A stretch of 64,000 nucleotides of DNA from Lepidostoma basale (GCA_022606425.2 JAHDVF020000208.1:854501-918500); one strand, 5' to 3'; shown: positions 31,181 to 42,450, numbered from the stretch's first letter. Numbers and translations are program-made. The notes: a model not told the origin generated them from the letters alone.

Positions 31181-32673
31181 TTGAAAAATCTAATATCACA
31201 CCAAAGCTTTGAATCGAATCAATTATTAGTTCATTTTGAATTTTGCCAGAAAAAAAATAGTAAAATTGTATCACGTATTATGTCAATAAATGGCATGGAA
31301 AAACGTATTTATAGGTTATTTATAGAGTATGTAAGTTATGGATACTTGTGTATGAATGCCCAACTGCATTTGCATATCTCTATTTATTTGCCTTCACTCT
31401 CAGTTGTGAATTCATATATGGAGTAATATTAAATAAAAAATGATTTTCACAACTCTTTATGTGTGGTGATACATATTTACACGAATTATGAAATAGGATT
31501 AGCGAAACTGTTTTATTTATTATTTAACATTCATTCGCCACATTTATATGAACGTGGGTGTACCAGAGTATGCGAATGAGTGTTATCTCCCAAGTAATAG
31601 GTGCAGGCCTCTAAGAAACGCTGTTAAAACACACCCAAGTCGCGGGGTCATGTGAAAAACTGTTGTTTTTCTCCAAAAAATACTTAAATAGGAGAAACGC
31701 ATTGTTTCCGTTAGGCTCCTTTGTTGAAATTTATGGACTAAACCCATTAAAACCAAATGGAAAATTTATTTTGGATTCCATACCTATGAAATAATTATTT
31801 GCTATAAATATGGATATTAAAATCTATTAAAATGGCTTTGTCCATAGTTTTTAACTGCAAATCTAAAAAACGTACACTTATTGTTTAAGATGTAATATAT
31901 TTTTAAAATATATTTCTTCGATAATTGTGAAAACCTATTCGACACTTTTAATTTATTCATTTTCGAATATGTACTTTTAGTAATATTTTCATTGATTTTC
32001 AGGACACTTTCCATATCTTGTATATGTCCTCCGTACTATTTTAGTAGAGTAAAAGATTTCTCATAATATTCTGACTTTTGACATATCTTTATATATATCA
32101 AAATATAATTTCAATGTATTTATTATTTATATGCTCAAGTTGCTAAAAATCTTATTTGTATAATATTGACATAATAATTATATTGTAAAGGTACAATATA
32201 TTGTATATGCTATGCTTTTCTCCTCGATAATGCTCGTTCATTTTGATGTGTTTTATCAACTAACTTTGTCAATGATTGTGTATTGAAAAGCCGCATGCAA
32301 GAAATGATTCAAAGTTTATTCTTACCATTGAATGGTTGTTTTTTCCTTTTGCTGTTTGTGATGCTGAGAAGTGAAGCGAAGTTATGCTGGAGTTGCAATG
32401 TGGCGCGTGTCATTCTCGGAGCAAATGGCGCGTGATATCCGAAAGATGGCAAGCAAGGGGAGCTCGTGGCATTGAGTTGAAGTGAAAGTATATTAAATAT
32501 GCATGACGATATTCATGCTATTTTAACATACATAACATATTGCTTATAAAAATATACCTGATCTTCAAAATAGGAAGGAAAGATTTTATATTGATTGTTT
32601 TTCATACTCTAAAGGTAATAACATATTGAACTTGTTATATTTGTTTTATAATTGTATATAATTCAATTCATTT
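31181..32673. other. Intergenic AT-rich stretch
   Basis: No gene recognised. A 99-codon frame beginning inside the MITE (31127) runs to 31426 but has no known domain. A slightly GC-richer patch lies at 32370-32480 (AAGTGAAGCGAAGTTATGC). Confidence 0.3.
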
Positions 32674-32850
32674 GCTTCTTCGATGACCCTACAGCCCATA
32701 ATTCTACTTGAAGAAAGGCGCTTTAGCCTTCATCAATTGTCGCTTTCAACTCATCCTGTCCTCTGCTGCGACCCTCCAATTCTGAATTTGCAACAGCTGG
32801 ATAATATACTCGTACATTGATTTTTCCATCTGGGTCTCCTTCCAAGATAT
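32674..32850 (-). mobile_element. LINE type C 3'-end fragment (copy 2)
   Basis: The minus strand matches the last 150 or so bases of the copy at 12.4 kb: AGAATTGGAGGGTCGCAGCA, GAGGACAGGATGAGTTG and GGGCTGTAGGGTCATCGAAG. Too short to show protein motifs independently. Confidence 0.68.
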
Positions 32851-33689
32851 AATCCCACTAATTTAAGAATTTTTTCTTAATGATAAATCAAATCTGTAAT
32901 TCTTTATATTAAACACTACAATTAAAAGTCATATTACAATTAAAAGGAAAAATGTATAAAATAAAATTTGAAAGATTGATCGACACTATTATTCGTGTCC
33001 GTACTATTTGATACGGCTTGTCATATTTAAAACAATATTATAAATCAAATGCACTTTTTTATGATGACATTAAGAAGTAAAAATAAATTTAATTCACTGT
33101 CGGAAGAAAACGTTTAAAATGGATAATTTACCAATCGTAATAAACGTTATAAATTCTACTCATTCAAATACTTGTTCTTAGTGCTAACACCTAAATCTGA
33201 GGTTCCGAAACTTTTTTGTCCCATAGACCCCTTGTCGATTTCTACTATTTTGTGTAGACCCCATGCTTTCCTTATATTGTTTTTTTTTTACATATTTATC
33301 TATAACTATAAAATTAGTTTTCGAAGCTGATACATATCTACTCGCTTTAATAGGGTTTACTGTATAAAATAAATCTTTAAAATAAGACTCGTTTCAACAT
33401 TAGTCGTTTCTCGACTCCCACACATGCGACTGTGCCATCGATCTCCTTCTACTCTTTTAATGCCCATCATACCATCTAGCTTGTAGTCAACCTGAGTTTC
33501 TGTGGCCGGTTCTCGGTCGTCACGGTGCATCTAGTCCACCGATTACCCGTTATCTTCACTGCCTGGCCGACTCAATTCTACTTCATTGAAGCTTTTTTCA
33601 CGCTAAATCAGAACAACTTTAATGCCTTAAAAATATTATAAATAATTGTTGGTAAATGACACTATCGCTCAGGGCACATTTTGGTAAGT
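32851..33689. other. Intergenic stretch with possible hAT-like end at 33197
   Basis: CTGAGGTTCCGAAACTTTTT followed by GTCCCATAGACCCCTTGTC and TAGACCCCATGC resembles the left terminus of hAT-type elements (CAGNGGTTCCCAAAC with 'cccatagacccc'). No matching right end was found, so this would be a solo end. The region 33400-33590 is less AT-rich and unassigned. Confidence 0.35.
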
Positions 33690-33905
33690 GAAACATCGCT
33701 CAGGGCGTGCTAGACTGGTCCCCTGTGGGTAGAAAGACGAAGCGAGGCAGACCTAGAGCTACCTGGATAAGTACCCTGCAGGATGACGTTAAAGCAGCAG
33801 GCCTCACGTGGGATGATGTTAGGCATCAAGCGTGTGATAGAGTCGAGTGAAAAAGGTTCCTTAAGGCCCTATACACCACAGAGGTGTGACAGGAGAAGAA
33901 TATGA
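33690..33905 (+). mobile_element. LINE type E 3'-end fragment (copy 2)
   Basis: The plus strand reads IAQGVLDWSPVG, KTKRGRPRATWISTLQDDV, AAGLTWDDVRHQACDRVE and then a stop. It closely matches the copy at 15060-15290 and keeps the Trp codon (TGG) that is a stop there. It ends GGTGTGACAGGAGAAGAA. Confidence 0.88.
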
Positions 33906-33926
33906 AGAAATGATACTATCATATTT

Positions 33927-34080
33927 ATTATTTCTTGAACAATGATGTAAAACTCTATACAATATAATTAATACAAATAAAAAAGTCTCTTTTCTAAAAG
34001 TTTTATCATAAAACATTTTAAACACGCTTTAATAAAACTTATAGAAACCGTTTTCATTCGTATTAATTATAAAAAACTAT
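33927..34080. mobile_element. Foldback MITE, TTAATACGAATG family (copy 5, internally deleted)
   Basis: The left flank TTTCTTGAACAATGATGTAA and tip AATTAATACAAATAAAAAAG, and the right tip CCGTTTTCATTCGTATTAAT, enclose only about 60 bases. The central palindrome is lost. Confidence 0.75.
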
Positions 34081-34593
34081 CAGTTAATCAAATGCAAAGA
34101 ACAACATTTGATTAAATAGTAACTTTACTTTTCTCAATACTTTTCTTGCCTCTTTGCATTAAAATGTTGCTATTCTTTTAACAATCCAGCAACACATATG
34201 GTTAAACACTCCGTAGTCGTAGCGGAGTGAATGGTACCGCGCGACGCCCGCGCGCCGCCCGCGTCGCACCAGGAGCGTCTCGAGATTATTTTGTCCGCGT
34301 GAAATGGCCCGCGCCCCATTAGCGGCGAGGTGCGCGGGATTTACGGCCTACGGTGGGAAGGCAATATCACTCTGCGCTCACTGCAAGATTGATTAAGTGG
34401 GCCTTTAATGAGTTCCCGGTAGCAGCGCGTCAGCCGGTGATGGCTCCATTTGAGGATGCTAAATTTACGGATTTTGTTTACAAACAATGTGTATGCATTT
34501 ATCACAGAAAAATTCATTATGTTCCGCTGGATATCCGAGTGGTCTGGAAAGGCGAAACGCTTGGCTCCAATTCTCTGGTATAGAAGGTTGCAT
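34081..34593. other. CpG-rich island at about 34205-34480
   Basis: A sharp rise in G+C and CpG: GGTACCGCGCGACGCCCGCG, CGCCGCCCGCGTCGCACC, ATTAGCGGCGAGGTGCGCGG. No ORF with known domain: the 76-codon frame starting at 34353 is unrecognised. Not repeated elsewhere in the window. Could be a promoter-like or enhancer island; the sequence alone does not decide. Confidence 0.4.
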
Positions 34594-34660
34594 TATCAAA
34601 TTTGACGTAAATAAAACGATACTATGTACTCTTCATCGTATAATTTACGTAAAATTTGAT
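34594..34660. repeat. Imperfect 26-bp hairpin
   Basis: ATCAAATTTGACGTAAATAA pairs with TTTACGTAAAATTTGAT, closing with ACGAT/ATCGT around a 14-base loop. Confidence 0.75.
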
Positions 34661-34804
34661 GATAATAATAAATAATCATATAATAATAGACGATAAATAA
34701 TTATATAATAAGAGAAGCCATTATAATGGTTTAAACAAATGAAAATAATAAATGAGGAAAGAAAGAAAGAATAAAAAAAGTGATTGGAACGAAATAATAA
34801 AGAA

Positions 34805-35060
34805 TTTCGAGAAGAACATTACACGATCAAATTAATCAAATATTAAATACCGACCACGCTTGCGTGGTCGGTATTTAAGTATTTGCGTGGTCGGTATTTG
34901 CGTGGTCGGTCGTCGATAAGTCCTTGGACTTATCGACGTGCGCGTACGACACGTCGTATGAATGTTGAGAAAGCGAGTGATGGATATCAGAAAAGTACAA
35001 TGTGGTGGTCTAATTTTCTACCTTTGTAATGGATAATTAGTTACCTAGTTAGTTAGTAAG
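34805..35060 (+). mobile_element. LINE-A fragment (copy 8) with internal snap-back duplications
   Basis: The frame-equivalent of WHDQINQILN ends at ATTAAATACCGACCACG. That sequence is then mirrored (GCGTGGTCGGTATTTAAG) and repeated twice more (GCGTGGTCGGT). It is followed by CGTCGATAAGTCC and its mirror GGACTTATCGACG, after which the LINE resumes at RRA(C)..TRRMNVE. The tail is TTAGTTACCTAGTTAGTTAG. Other copies have a simple VGHVRSRKNRRACM sequence here. Thus about 75 extra bases of inverted and direct duplications arose inside this copy. Confidence 0.85.
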
Positions 35061-36007
35061 TGGTCAGTTAAAGAAAAAACGCTATACCCTTGATTCTGAG
35101 ATCAAGGGTTCAATTTAATACAATATCTGTAATCCTCTCTATTCGCATTAAGCTTCTATACAAGATTATTTAAATAATGAAAGCTTGAATCTCACATGTT
35201 CGAATTAAAAAAAAATACTGTATAAAAGAAAATAAACGAAAAAAGTGTTAAGGATAAGTTCGAAGATATTTTATGTTTGTTTTAACATAAACATGCTAAA
35301 AATTTCTTTCAACTTAAATCTCTTAATGTATTTTTATATATTTGGACGAAGTAACGTAAAGTTGTTCAAAATGTTGGTCAAGTCTCAAAAACGTGAATAT
35401 TATAAGCAAATATAGACTCCCTAATATAAAAGAAGTTCCTATTGAATAGATAAATGAAACTGAACGTAATGGACCGTTAGTCAGCCGATTCGCAATGGCC
35501 CTCGCAACTTTCACAATCAGGCGGTCCTCATCTGAAAAGTAATTAAAATTCACTGTTCCTCTTACGGGATGGGATTTCCGGTTATGGGAGGGTCCATTAA
35601 CCGGAACTGGGGCCCGAGAGAACTTCCCGGAGAGCTTTCGTTTGGACCCGCCAGATCAGAGCCTGATTAAAGCTTTGCCGACTTGCGTACGCATGGAAAA
35701 ACTTATTGAAATACGATCACTGAAGAGATATTCAAGTTTTTGCAATGGAAAATCCATGTAATGAAAATCGTTTAGTTTACGTTAGAAACTCATTACTTAC
35801 AATTTAATTAAAACTCGCGTTAAGCTCCTGGCTTTATTTATGTACGTTATTCAGTCTCTAACTTATTTTAGTAGTTATATACGGTTTCATACTTATTTTT
35901 GTATATTTTCAAGGAGTTCATTTTCTTTTAAACAAAGATGCTTTTAAATACTAAAACTCGTTTATTAATATTAAGACTATTCCCCCATTCTTTAGTTTTA
36001 ATTACTA
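35061..36007. other. Intergenic stretch
   Basis: No gene recognised. The region 35545-35700 (GGGATGGGATTTCCGGTTAT, GGGCCCGAGAGAACTTCCCG) is a GC-richer island without repeat matches. Confidence 0.35.
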
Positions 36008-37125
36008 AAGTGATTAACCATCATGGCATCTCCCTGAAAGGGTGTGCAGAAAGAATCGGCACACTCTTCTTTCCTAAAATACTTATCTCGCTTCCTCAAT
36101 ATGACATAATTTATACTCGTACATCGTGTCATGCACGCACGTTGTTTTATCCGACTTCTTACATAACAAAAGATTAAAAATTCTTCATATAAAGCACTCA
36201 CTTTGGGGTTAGACATTTTAAATAATTATATAAATATAAACAAATTTGTATTAAACCCTACCGTGGTTAAAAACGAAGTTGTTTAATTTATATAATTATC
36301 AAAAATGTATTATTTGATTAATTCGATCTTGCCACATTTTCTTCGGTATTCCTCTATTTTTGGTTACGTCGTTTACATACATAAATGGTACTTTCTTATT
36401 CATTCTTTCCATGTGTTCTTGATTTTTATTATTTTGTTCGTCATTCATTATTTTGTTCAAAACACTTTTATTCGCACTGCATTCATTTCTTATTTTTTGA
36501 TTTGACACTCTATCACATACATACTCGTATATACCGCGCATTCGCCAAAAAGATTTCAATACGTTTGCATTTATTCTACATACTTTATCCTTCTTTTCTC
36601 GGTACTATGCTTCACATCCATACATAAGGGTCCTTAAAAGAACACAATTATGCAAATACATCTTTGCTTATTGGATAGGCTATTGTTTGCGATGACAACT
36701 CTTCGTTCAAGTGCACCATTCACATTGTTGCCTGCTCCAACCCTTCTTTCAATTTTCTTCTCCACTCGCCCATCCTTCGTAAAAATTATTATTATTAGAT
36801 TTTTATTTTTTATTTTTTTATGTATACAACAGGTCGTTTGAACCCAATTACTGTATACAATTTATTTAATACTATTATATTGATTCTCGTGACATGTGAT
36901 AGGTAGCCAATCTATCGCCATTTTATTGTCACTTGAATTCTACACCAGACCAAAGACAGTGTGACAATCACACTGCCATCGCCGGGAATCGAACCCGGGA
37001 CCTTTGGAAACATACGAGTACTTCCTAATTATACAAATTCATTCACTTGTTCCATATTTTCTCTATTCTCTTTCTTCTTCCTTCTTCTTTCTTGACAATT
37101 ATTATTTTGGACTTGTTCTATATTT
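36008..37125 (-). mobile_element. LINE-A copy 9, interrupted twice
   Basis: The minus strand runs from the 3' end (complement of a GGGAGATGCCATGATGG-type end at 36010-36035, no tail array) through TRCM... to about 36160. It is interrupted by about 140 unrelated bases (36165-36300), resumes with WQDRINQI, KNRGIPKKM, RNECSANKSVLNKIM, CDRVSNQKI, then through the region matching FVYLGSMF.. and KSKV to about 37125. A SINE interrupts it at 36784-37007: CATCCTTCGTAAA on one side continues as AAACATACGAGTACTTCC on the other. With many frame breaks, it is old. In extent it covers more of the LINE than any other copy after copy 3. Confidence 0.8.
36784..37007 (-). mobile_element. tRNA-type SINE (copy 3), nested in LINE-A
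   Basis: The minus strand starts inside the tRNA-like head (CCAAAGGTCCCGGGTTCGAT, B box intact, A box missing), then the standard body CACTGTCTTTGGTCTGGTGT and an A-rich tail (TAAAAAAATAAAAAATAAAA). 5'-truncated at insertion. Confidence 0.9.
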
Positions 37126-38726
37126 CTTTATTATTATAATCCATTAGTATGCAAAAACGTTCTAAATATCATTTTTGTAAAGCAACTCAACTCAATATTC
37201 CTCTTACTTTCATTCAATTAAAATAGGAAAAAATATTTGATGTAATGAAGGTATTGCTTGAGTATTCCTAGACGAAATAATTTGTGATCCATAATGAGAA
37301 GCATATTTTAGGATTGTTATATATTTTCGACGTTCTGTGAAGAAGAATAAAATATAAAAGTTTAAAGTTTTTATGTGATTTTACTGTACGTATTCTAATT
37401 CACAAAGTTTGAATATTTTGCGAGATAAAACATACGTTTTATAAACAAATTCCATTTGAAATATAGTTATTTTCATTCTGTAGATTTAAATGAACTTAAT
37501 TACTATTTGTTAATTATTATTCTTGTTTATATGAAAAAAAAAATCTTATTTATTGTTTCTTATAAAGTACCTTTATCCAAAACTCATTTTTAAACATTGA
37601 ATATTAATGTAAATAATCATTTTCAAAAATAAATACTATGTTTTACGTAAATGAAATATTTTAGCTTGCTAAAAGAATATTGAAGGGAATTTTTATTATA
37701 ATACAATATGCCGACATTTGATTGTGTCCCTAAATGGCGAAATATATTTCTCCAGTAATAATCAATGAAAATTCTAGTAAACAAACGATTTTAATAATAA
37801 TATTATATTTAACGCTATAACTTAGTAATAATCAAAAACTTAGCTTAGTAATAATACGAGTCTGCTTACTTCTTCTTCGCTTCTTTTCTAAAAAATGTTT
37901 TGAATATGAGTACCAAAAACTTTGCCTGTCTTGTGACAACATTATTAAGCCCGTGCAAACATGTAGAAATTTCAATTAACAACCCCAAATCAGACGTGTG
38001 TGACGGTCGCAGGATAGCTAACAACTTTCGCCTTTCAAACGCACGGCTTAGCCCGGACCATTTGAGTATGGCCGCAATATTGCCGGGATTATAAAATAAT
38101 GTCTAGCCAGCCCCCCCATCCGGGAAGTGACTACGTCCGCCTGGACAGACTTTTCTCTCAGACATCTGTTCGCGCCGTGTTGACTCTTTCGTGAGATTAA
38201 TTCGTGGAATGTCCCGGCTGTCCTTTCAGTAAAGGGTGGAAGATGCAATTTTCCAAATACACGAAACTGTTTTGTGTTATGAAAAGTCTCTCGAGTATCT
38301 CAAAATGATCAACACTTTCTTATATTGTAGTATATAAGATGTTCTACTTGAAAAAGGATACACTAGTTAGACTGATATTTTTGGAACAATCTACAAGAGG
38401 GTTATGGGTTCTCAAGTCTCAAATTTTATTTTTATTTTTTTATAAATGATGATGAGCATCAAACGCAAAAATAAACTTAATTCTACAATATATTATTACA
38501 ATTTGAAAATTACTACTGGTTATGCATTATTTCTACAAATGTTACATATACGAGTATTTACGCATAAATTAAGTCAACAGATCAATCAATTAAATTAATT
38601 AATTTAAATAAAAGAACATGAAACCAGTTAATTAAAAAATAATAAAATATACACATTTTAAACAATTTAATTTTTTGGTTATTTGAATAATTTCTTCAAT
38701 ATTAATTTGAAAGTTCTTGCTGGTTA
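37126..38726. other. Intergenic stretch
   Basis: Mostly AT-rich. A GC-richer patch at 37990-38230 (GACGTGTGTGACGGTCGCAG, GGAAGTGACTACGTCCGCC) supports short frames on both strands with no known domain. Confidence 0.3.
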
Positions 38727-39202
38727 AGTGCCTAATTACAGCTAATTTAAAAAACTGTGGATACCTGTAACATAAATTAAATAAACACAAAAGTCCGGAT
38801 CGTCCATATCAACATGTGCAACATCGAAAAAAACATTATGTGTTATTACATTAAGTGCTAAATTTAAAAAAACGGTGGATTCGTGGAACATAAATTAAAT
38901 AGTCAATATGTGCACCATCTAAAAAGAACATTTTGTGTTAAATTATTTTTATTTTGTTGTTTTATTTTATATCATTGTATTTTATATTATTTGTTTTAGA
39001 TTTATTTTGTGGGTGTTGGACGATCGAAGTGTGCGCGGGAGATGCCTATTGGTGGCGATGAGGTTCGCAACCCATCACACCGCGTCTCCCGCGGGGCGAA
39101 AAGAGAAGGATGGAGTGCCGCATCAGTAAAACTGTGACAGTCCATTCTTTCTGCCTGCCTTTTCGGGGAGACGGCGTGATGGTTAGTTAGTTTAGTTAGT
39201 TA
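38727..39202 (+). mobile_element. Composite element with LINE-A tail (copy 2, dimeric 5' part)
   Basis: Same body as the copy at 5495, but the 5' unit is present twice in tandem: unit 1 with ACTGTGGATACCTGTAAC and CACAAAAGTCCGGATCGTCC (from about 38754), unit 2 with ACGGTGGATTCGTGGAAC (from about 38871) lacking the CCGGATCG segment. Then the T-rich block, GGACGATCGAAGTGTGCGCG, ACCGCGTCTCCCGCGGGGCG and the LINE-A 3' end TCCATTCTTTCTGCC...ACGGCGTGATGG plus GTTAGTTAG. Confidence 0.82.
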
Positions 39203-39206
39203 TTTT

Positions 39207-39275
39207 TTGGTTAAAACCAACCGATTTCGCTCCCGCCGGAGCTTCGCCATAATAAAACACCATAAATTAAGTACA
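39207..39275. mobile_element. Half copy of the CCGGAGCTTCG foldback element
   Basis: GGTTAAAACCAACCGATTTC, GCCGGAGCTTCGCC and AATAAAACACC match one arm of the element at 25727-25935; the second arm is absent. Confidence 0.5.
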
Positions 39276-39784
39276 TCGTAGGAAAGAACATTTATTTTTT
39301 ACACAAACTGACCAAATATAGCAGCAAACCAGTAAGTAGACATTGTTATTTGAGGACCTCTCGAACTATGGGGCAATAACTCCCAGATTCATTTGGCAAT
39401 CCCTCCTTAAGTGTTTGGGAATTATGCAAACCACTATCGGCCAAGCTCGGTGGGGGTGGGTCCTCGTACTCGGTCGGTATTATTTCAGCGGAGTTAGTGA
39501 AGCGACGGAGTTTGTACTTAAAACAACCATTGCCGGTATTAGTGGAGACTTTGTCGCGTACTGCGATCCTTGTGCAAGGCGGAGGATTTTGCTATTCAAA
39601 AGCACCGCACGAATGAATGTGGAAGTTTAGGGTATTTCTGCTGAAATCTAAGATTGATTTCTCTTGTTATCATATTATATATAATAGATATCTCAGGGTT
39701 CCGTAAGCCTTGGAACGTTAGATATTTTTAAATTAAAGATTTTTTTGGAAGAAGATCATTGTAACAAATGAAAAAAAAGTTTTT
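39276..39784. other. Stretch with an unrecognised 95-codon frame
   Basis: The plus-strand frame 39343-39630 starts MLFEDLSNYGAITPRF and contains QARWGWVLVLGRYYFSG. Less AT-rich than the flanks. No homologous family recognised, no splice sites or neighbours to support it. Possibly a relic of a gene or element, possibly chance. Confidence 0.25.
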
Positions 39785-39880
39785 CTAGTTCTACCCGGTT
39801 CCAGTAGCTCGCTGTTATCTTCTGGTAAACCCGTACCCAGAAAATGGTAGCGAGTTGCCAAAAACCGGTCGGAATTAGAA
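39785..39880. repeat. Long imperfect hairpin (about 43-bp arms)
   Basis: TTCTACCCGGTT, AGCTCGCT and TTCTGG on the left pair with CCAGAAAATGG, AGCGAGTT and AACCGGTCGGAA on the right, around an 11-base loop. Looks like a small foldback element; a pri-miRNA shape is possible but unsupported. Confidence 0.7.
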
Positions 39881-40737
39881 TAACAGGTGGAATAATTCAA
39901 TATTTATTTTAAAGGCTTTTAATTTAATTAATTAAATATTTTCAGTATTTTAACAAATGCGTTTTTATTTCATTTCAATATTGTAACTTCTAATTTTAAT
40001 CTCTCCCATGTTTTTTTTTTTTTTAATAATATCAATGTTTATCATGTATAATTTAAATTTAAATGAATGAAATTTAAGTGTTGTTTAACAAAGTTAATAA
40101 AATCGTTCAATTATGAATTCACAACACAAAATAATAAGACATAATGTATTTTCTGTATAAATATATTTTATAAATATATTTATTTAATTTTTTTGTTTGA
40201 TAAACAACTATGTTAAAGCGGGTAGACGAAAGAAAACATTTTCAACACAAAATAAACAACAAATTCAATAACAAATTGAAATTCATTTAAAATGTTAGAC
40301 GTAATAACAATTTTAATTTTTTTTCCTGATAGGCTTTAACTGCTGGAATCTTATATACATAATAAACTTTAATGCTAATCTACAATAAATATTAAGTTGA
40401 ACTTATTCATTCGGCAAATGGATCATTGTGTTATTCTCAATATGTTTCGGCCAAAGGGTTACGGACTCCTTCAAGAATGCTATCATGTCTAAAATGTTTA
40501 AATATGCCATGAATAATAACGTCAGAAGGTTTTGAACTAAGTTCCAAATTAAATCAACGATCTCCTGAATAATTTACTAGAAGAGGTTAGACTTTGAACT
40601 TATCGCTTAAAATAAGCGTATTTATGGAACGATTTATTTTATTTTGACAAAATAATATGTCTAACTGTAATATTATATATATTTTTCAGACCGATATTAA
40701 CGTTCGTTGTAATAATCCAGTGCGGACGAATTATAAT
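39881..40737. other. Unannotated AT-rich stretch
   Basis: No gene recognised. TATGTTTCGGCCAAAGG at 40441 is reminiscent of 16235 and 2040 (TTCGGCCAAA, GGGCCGAAAC), probable remnants of a dispersed repeat. Confidence 0.3.
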
Positions 40738-41457
40738 TCTTGGTGTCGAGAATGTATGAGGTATGCAAGTCAAATGATTTAATGATGAATATCGGAAAGT
40801 CAAAGGTGATTGTTTTCGAAAGGGAAGAGCAAATGACAGTTTGTAATATAAGTGTGAACGAAGAGAACTTGGAACAGGTGAGGGAATTTGTGTATTTAGG
40901 TAGCATGTCCACAGCAGATGGCCGAACGGATAGTGACGTCGAAAGAAGGGTTGGTGCGGGTTAGAAAGTGAATGGAGCTTTAAAAATATAATAGTTATTG
41001 GAAACAAGAATTTATCAATGAAAGCGAAAACAGCCGTTCACAATGGAGTTCTGGTCCCAACCCTAATGTATGGAAGTGAAGCATGGAACTGGCAGAAGAA
41101 GGATGAGAGTAGAATAAATGCGGTATAGATGAGGTATTATGAACAAAATTATGAAAGGATCGCTGCGTTGGTTCGGACATATGGAACGCATGGATGGAGA
41201 AATGGTAAAGAAAGTATTCGTTAATGATGCAAATGGGGTACGAAGTCGAGACAGACCGAGGAAAACATGGCATGACCAAATTAATCAAATTTTAAAGGTT
41301 GGTCATGTTAGAAGTCAGAGGAATCGACGTGCGTGTATGACTCGTTGTATGAATGTGGAGGAAGCTAGAGAGGTTTGCCAGGATAGAGTAGTGTGGCGGT
41401 CCATTCTCTCTGCCTACCCCAGCGGGGAAACAGCGTGATGGTTTGTTTGTTTGTTTG
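40738..41457 (+). mobile_element. LINE-A copy 10 with (TTTG)n tail and internal deletion
   Basis: Plus strand: MYEVCKSNDLMMNIGKSKVI, FVYLGSMSTADGR, ERRVGAG, YGSEAWNWQKKDESR, then an internal deletion of about 90 bases removing RSLRRMCG...RSECGAN, then MNKIMKGSLRWFGHMERM, RDRPRKTWHDQINQILKV, RRACMTRCMNVEEAREVCQD, ILSAYPSGETA-stop (41139-41438 open). Here Asn stands where copy 3 has a stop (KSNDL). Tail: GGTTTGTTTGTTTGTTTGTA instead of TTAG units. It begins just downstream of the YADD region. Confidence 0.92.
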
Positions 41458-42450
41458 TATGTTCATTGGTATCGTAGTATCGTATCCCAGACGCTTTTAA
41501 AATTAATTTTAAAAGGAATTTTAATAATGAAATAATTATCTGTTTCATATAGTTTAACAGTGTTAATTCTGCCGCACTAGGATAGGAAGTGTTATCAAAT
41601 TATTTATTGTGACACGGGTAGCTTTCATTACACTGGCTCTGCAGGGAAATTTACGAATTATGCCTTTCCCTTTATAGTTAGGTTAGGTTACTTGTGAGGT
41701 TCTACATACCCATACACAATAAATTGCGTTTCATTACTTAAATTTCAATGATAAATTACATACTGCCTATTAAAGTAAGTTCAATTTCCCATTCTAAAAA
41801 ATGAATGAAAACATTATTTGTTATTTTTAGAAACATGTATTTTTATTTTATATTCATGTAATGAAAAGTTTTTCAATCATAAAAGAAATGAATGAATAAA
41901 TAATGGGAAAATATTCCGCCTGCAAACGTGGCATTCAACCTAAAAGCTAGAATGGAGATATATTTTTAGATTTAAAAAGGGAATTGAAAATTTTTGAATG
42001 ATTGTTCATTTTACGATTCGTAATTTTAAAGATCATTTCATGAATGCGCACTTGAGACGTAACGACCCATCAGAATACCCCCAATCACCTAACAACTCGA
42101 CAGTGGTGTTTCGTAGAAATATTACTAAAAAATGGTTTTTTTCTTTACTACACGTTTTAACATGAAAAACACAAAATTGCCTCAAAGTATTGCACTTAGT
42201 AATTACAATATCAGACATGAACGTCGGCCATATAAGAAATTGTATTTTACTCTTGAATTAGTACCCTTCTATTTTCACTTAGTTTTAAAGACCTGATTGT
42301 TACTAAAATTACTCTATGTAAAAGTAAAACTGTAAATAAACTGATCAAAACGCCCGTGTTATGCTTAAAATAAGAAGAAGAATTTAATTTGAAATTATTA
42401 CAACAATCATACTATATATAAAATGTATTTGATATCAGTTTAAGCAATTG
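41458..42450. other. Unannotated AT-rich stretch
   Basis: No gene or repeat family recognised. Confidence 0.3.

Noticed and set aside
31127..31426. 99-codon frame MKTDVFIRIIFQYGLSWILK
   Set aside because: Starts inside the right arm of a foldback MITE and has no recognised domain; probably chance.
38935..39129. Frame starting MLNYFYFVVLFYIIVFYI, nearly identical to one at 58395-58580; looks like a conserved membrane protein
   Set aside because: Both lie entirely inside the composite repeat and the hydrophobic residues come from its T-rich block; conservation is due to repeat copies, not to a protein.
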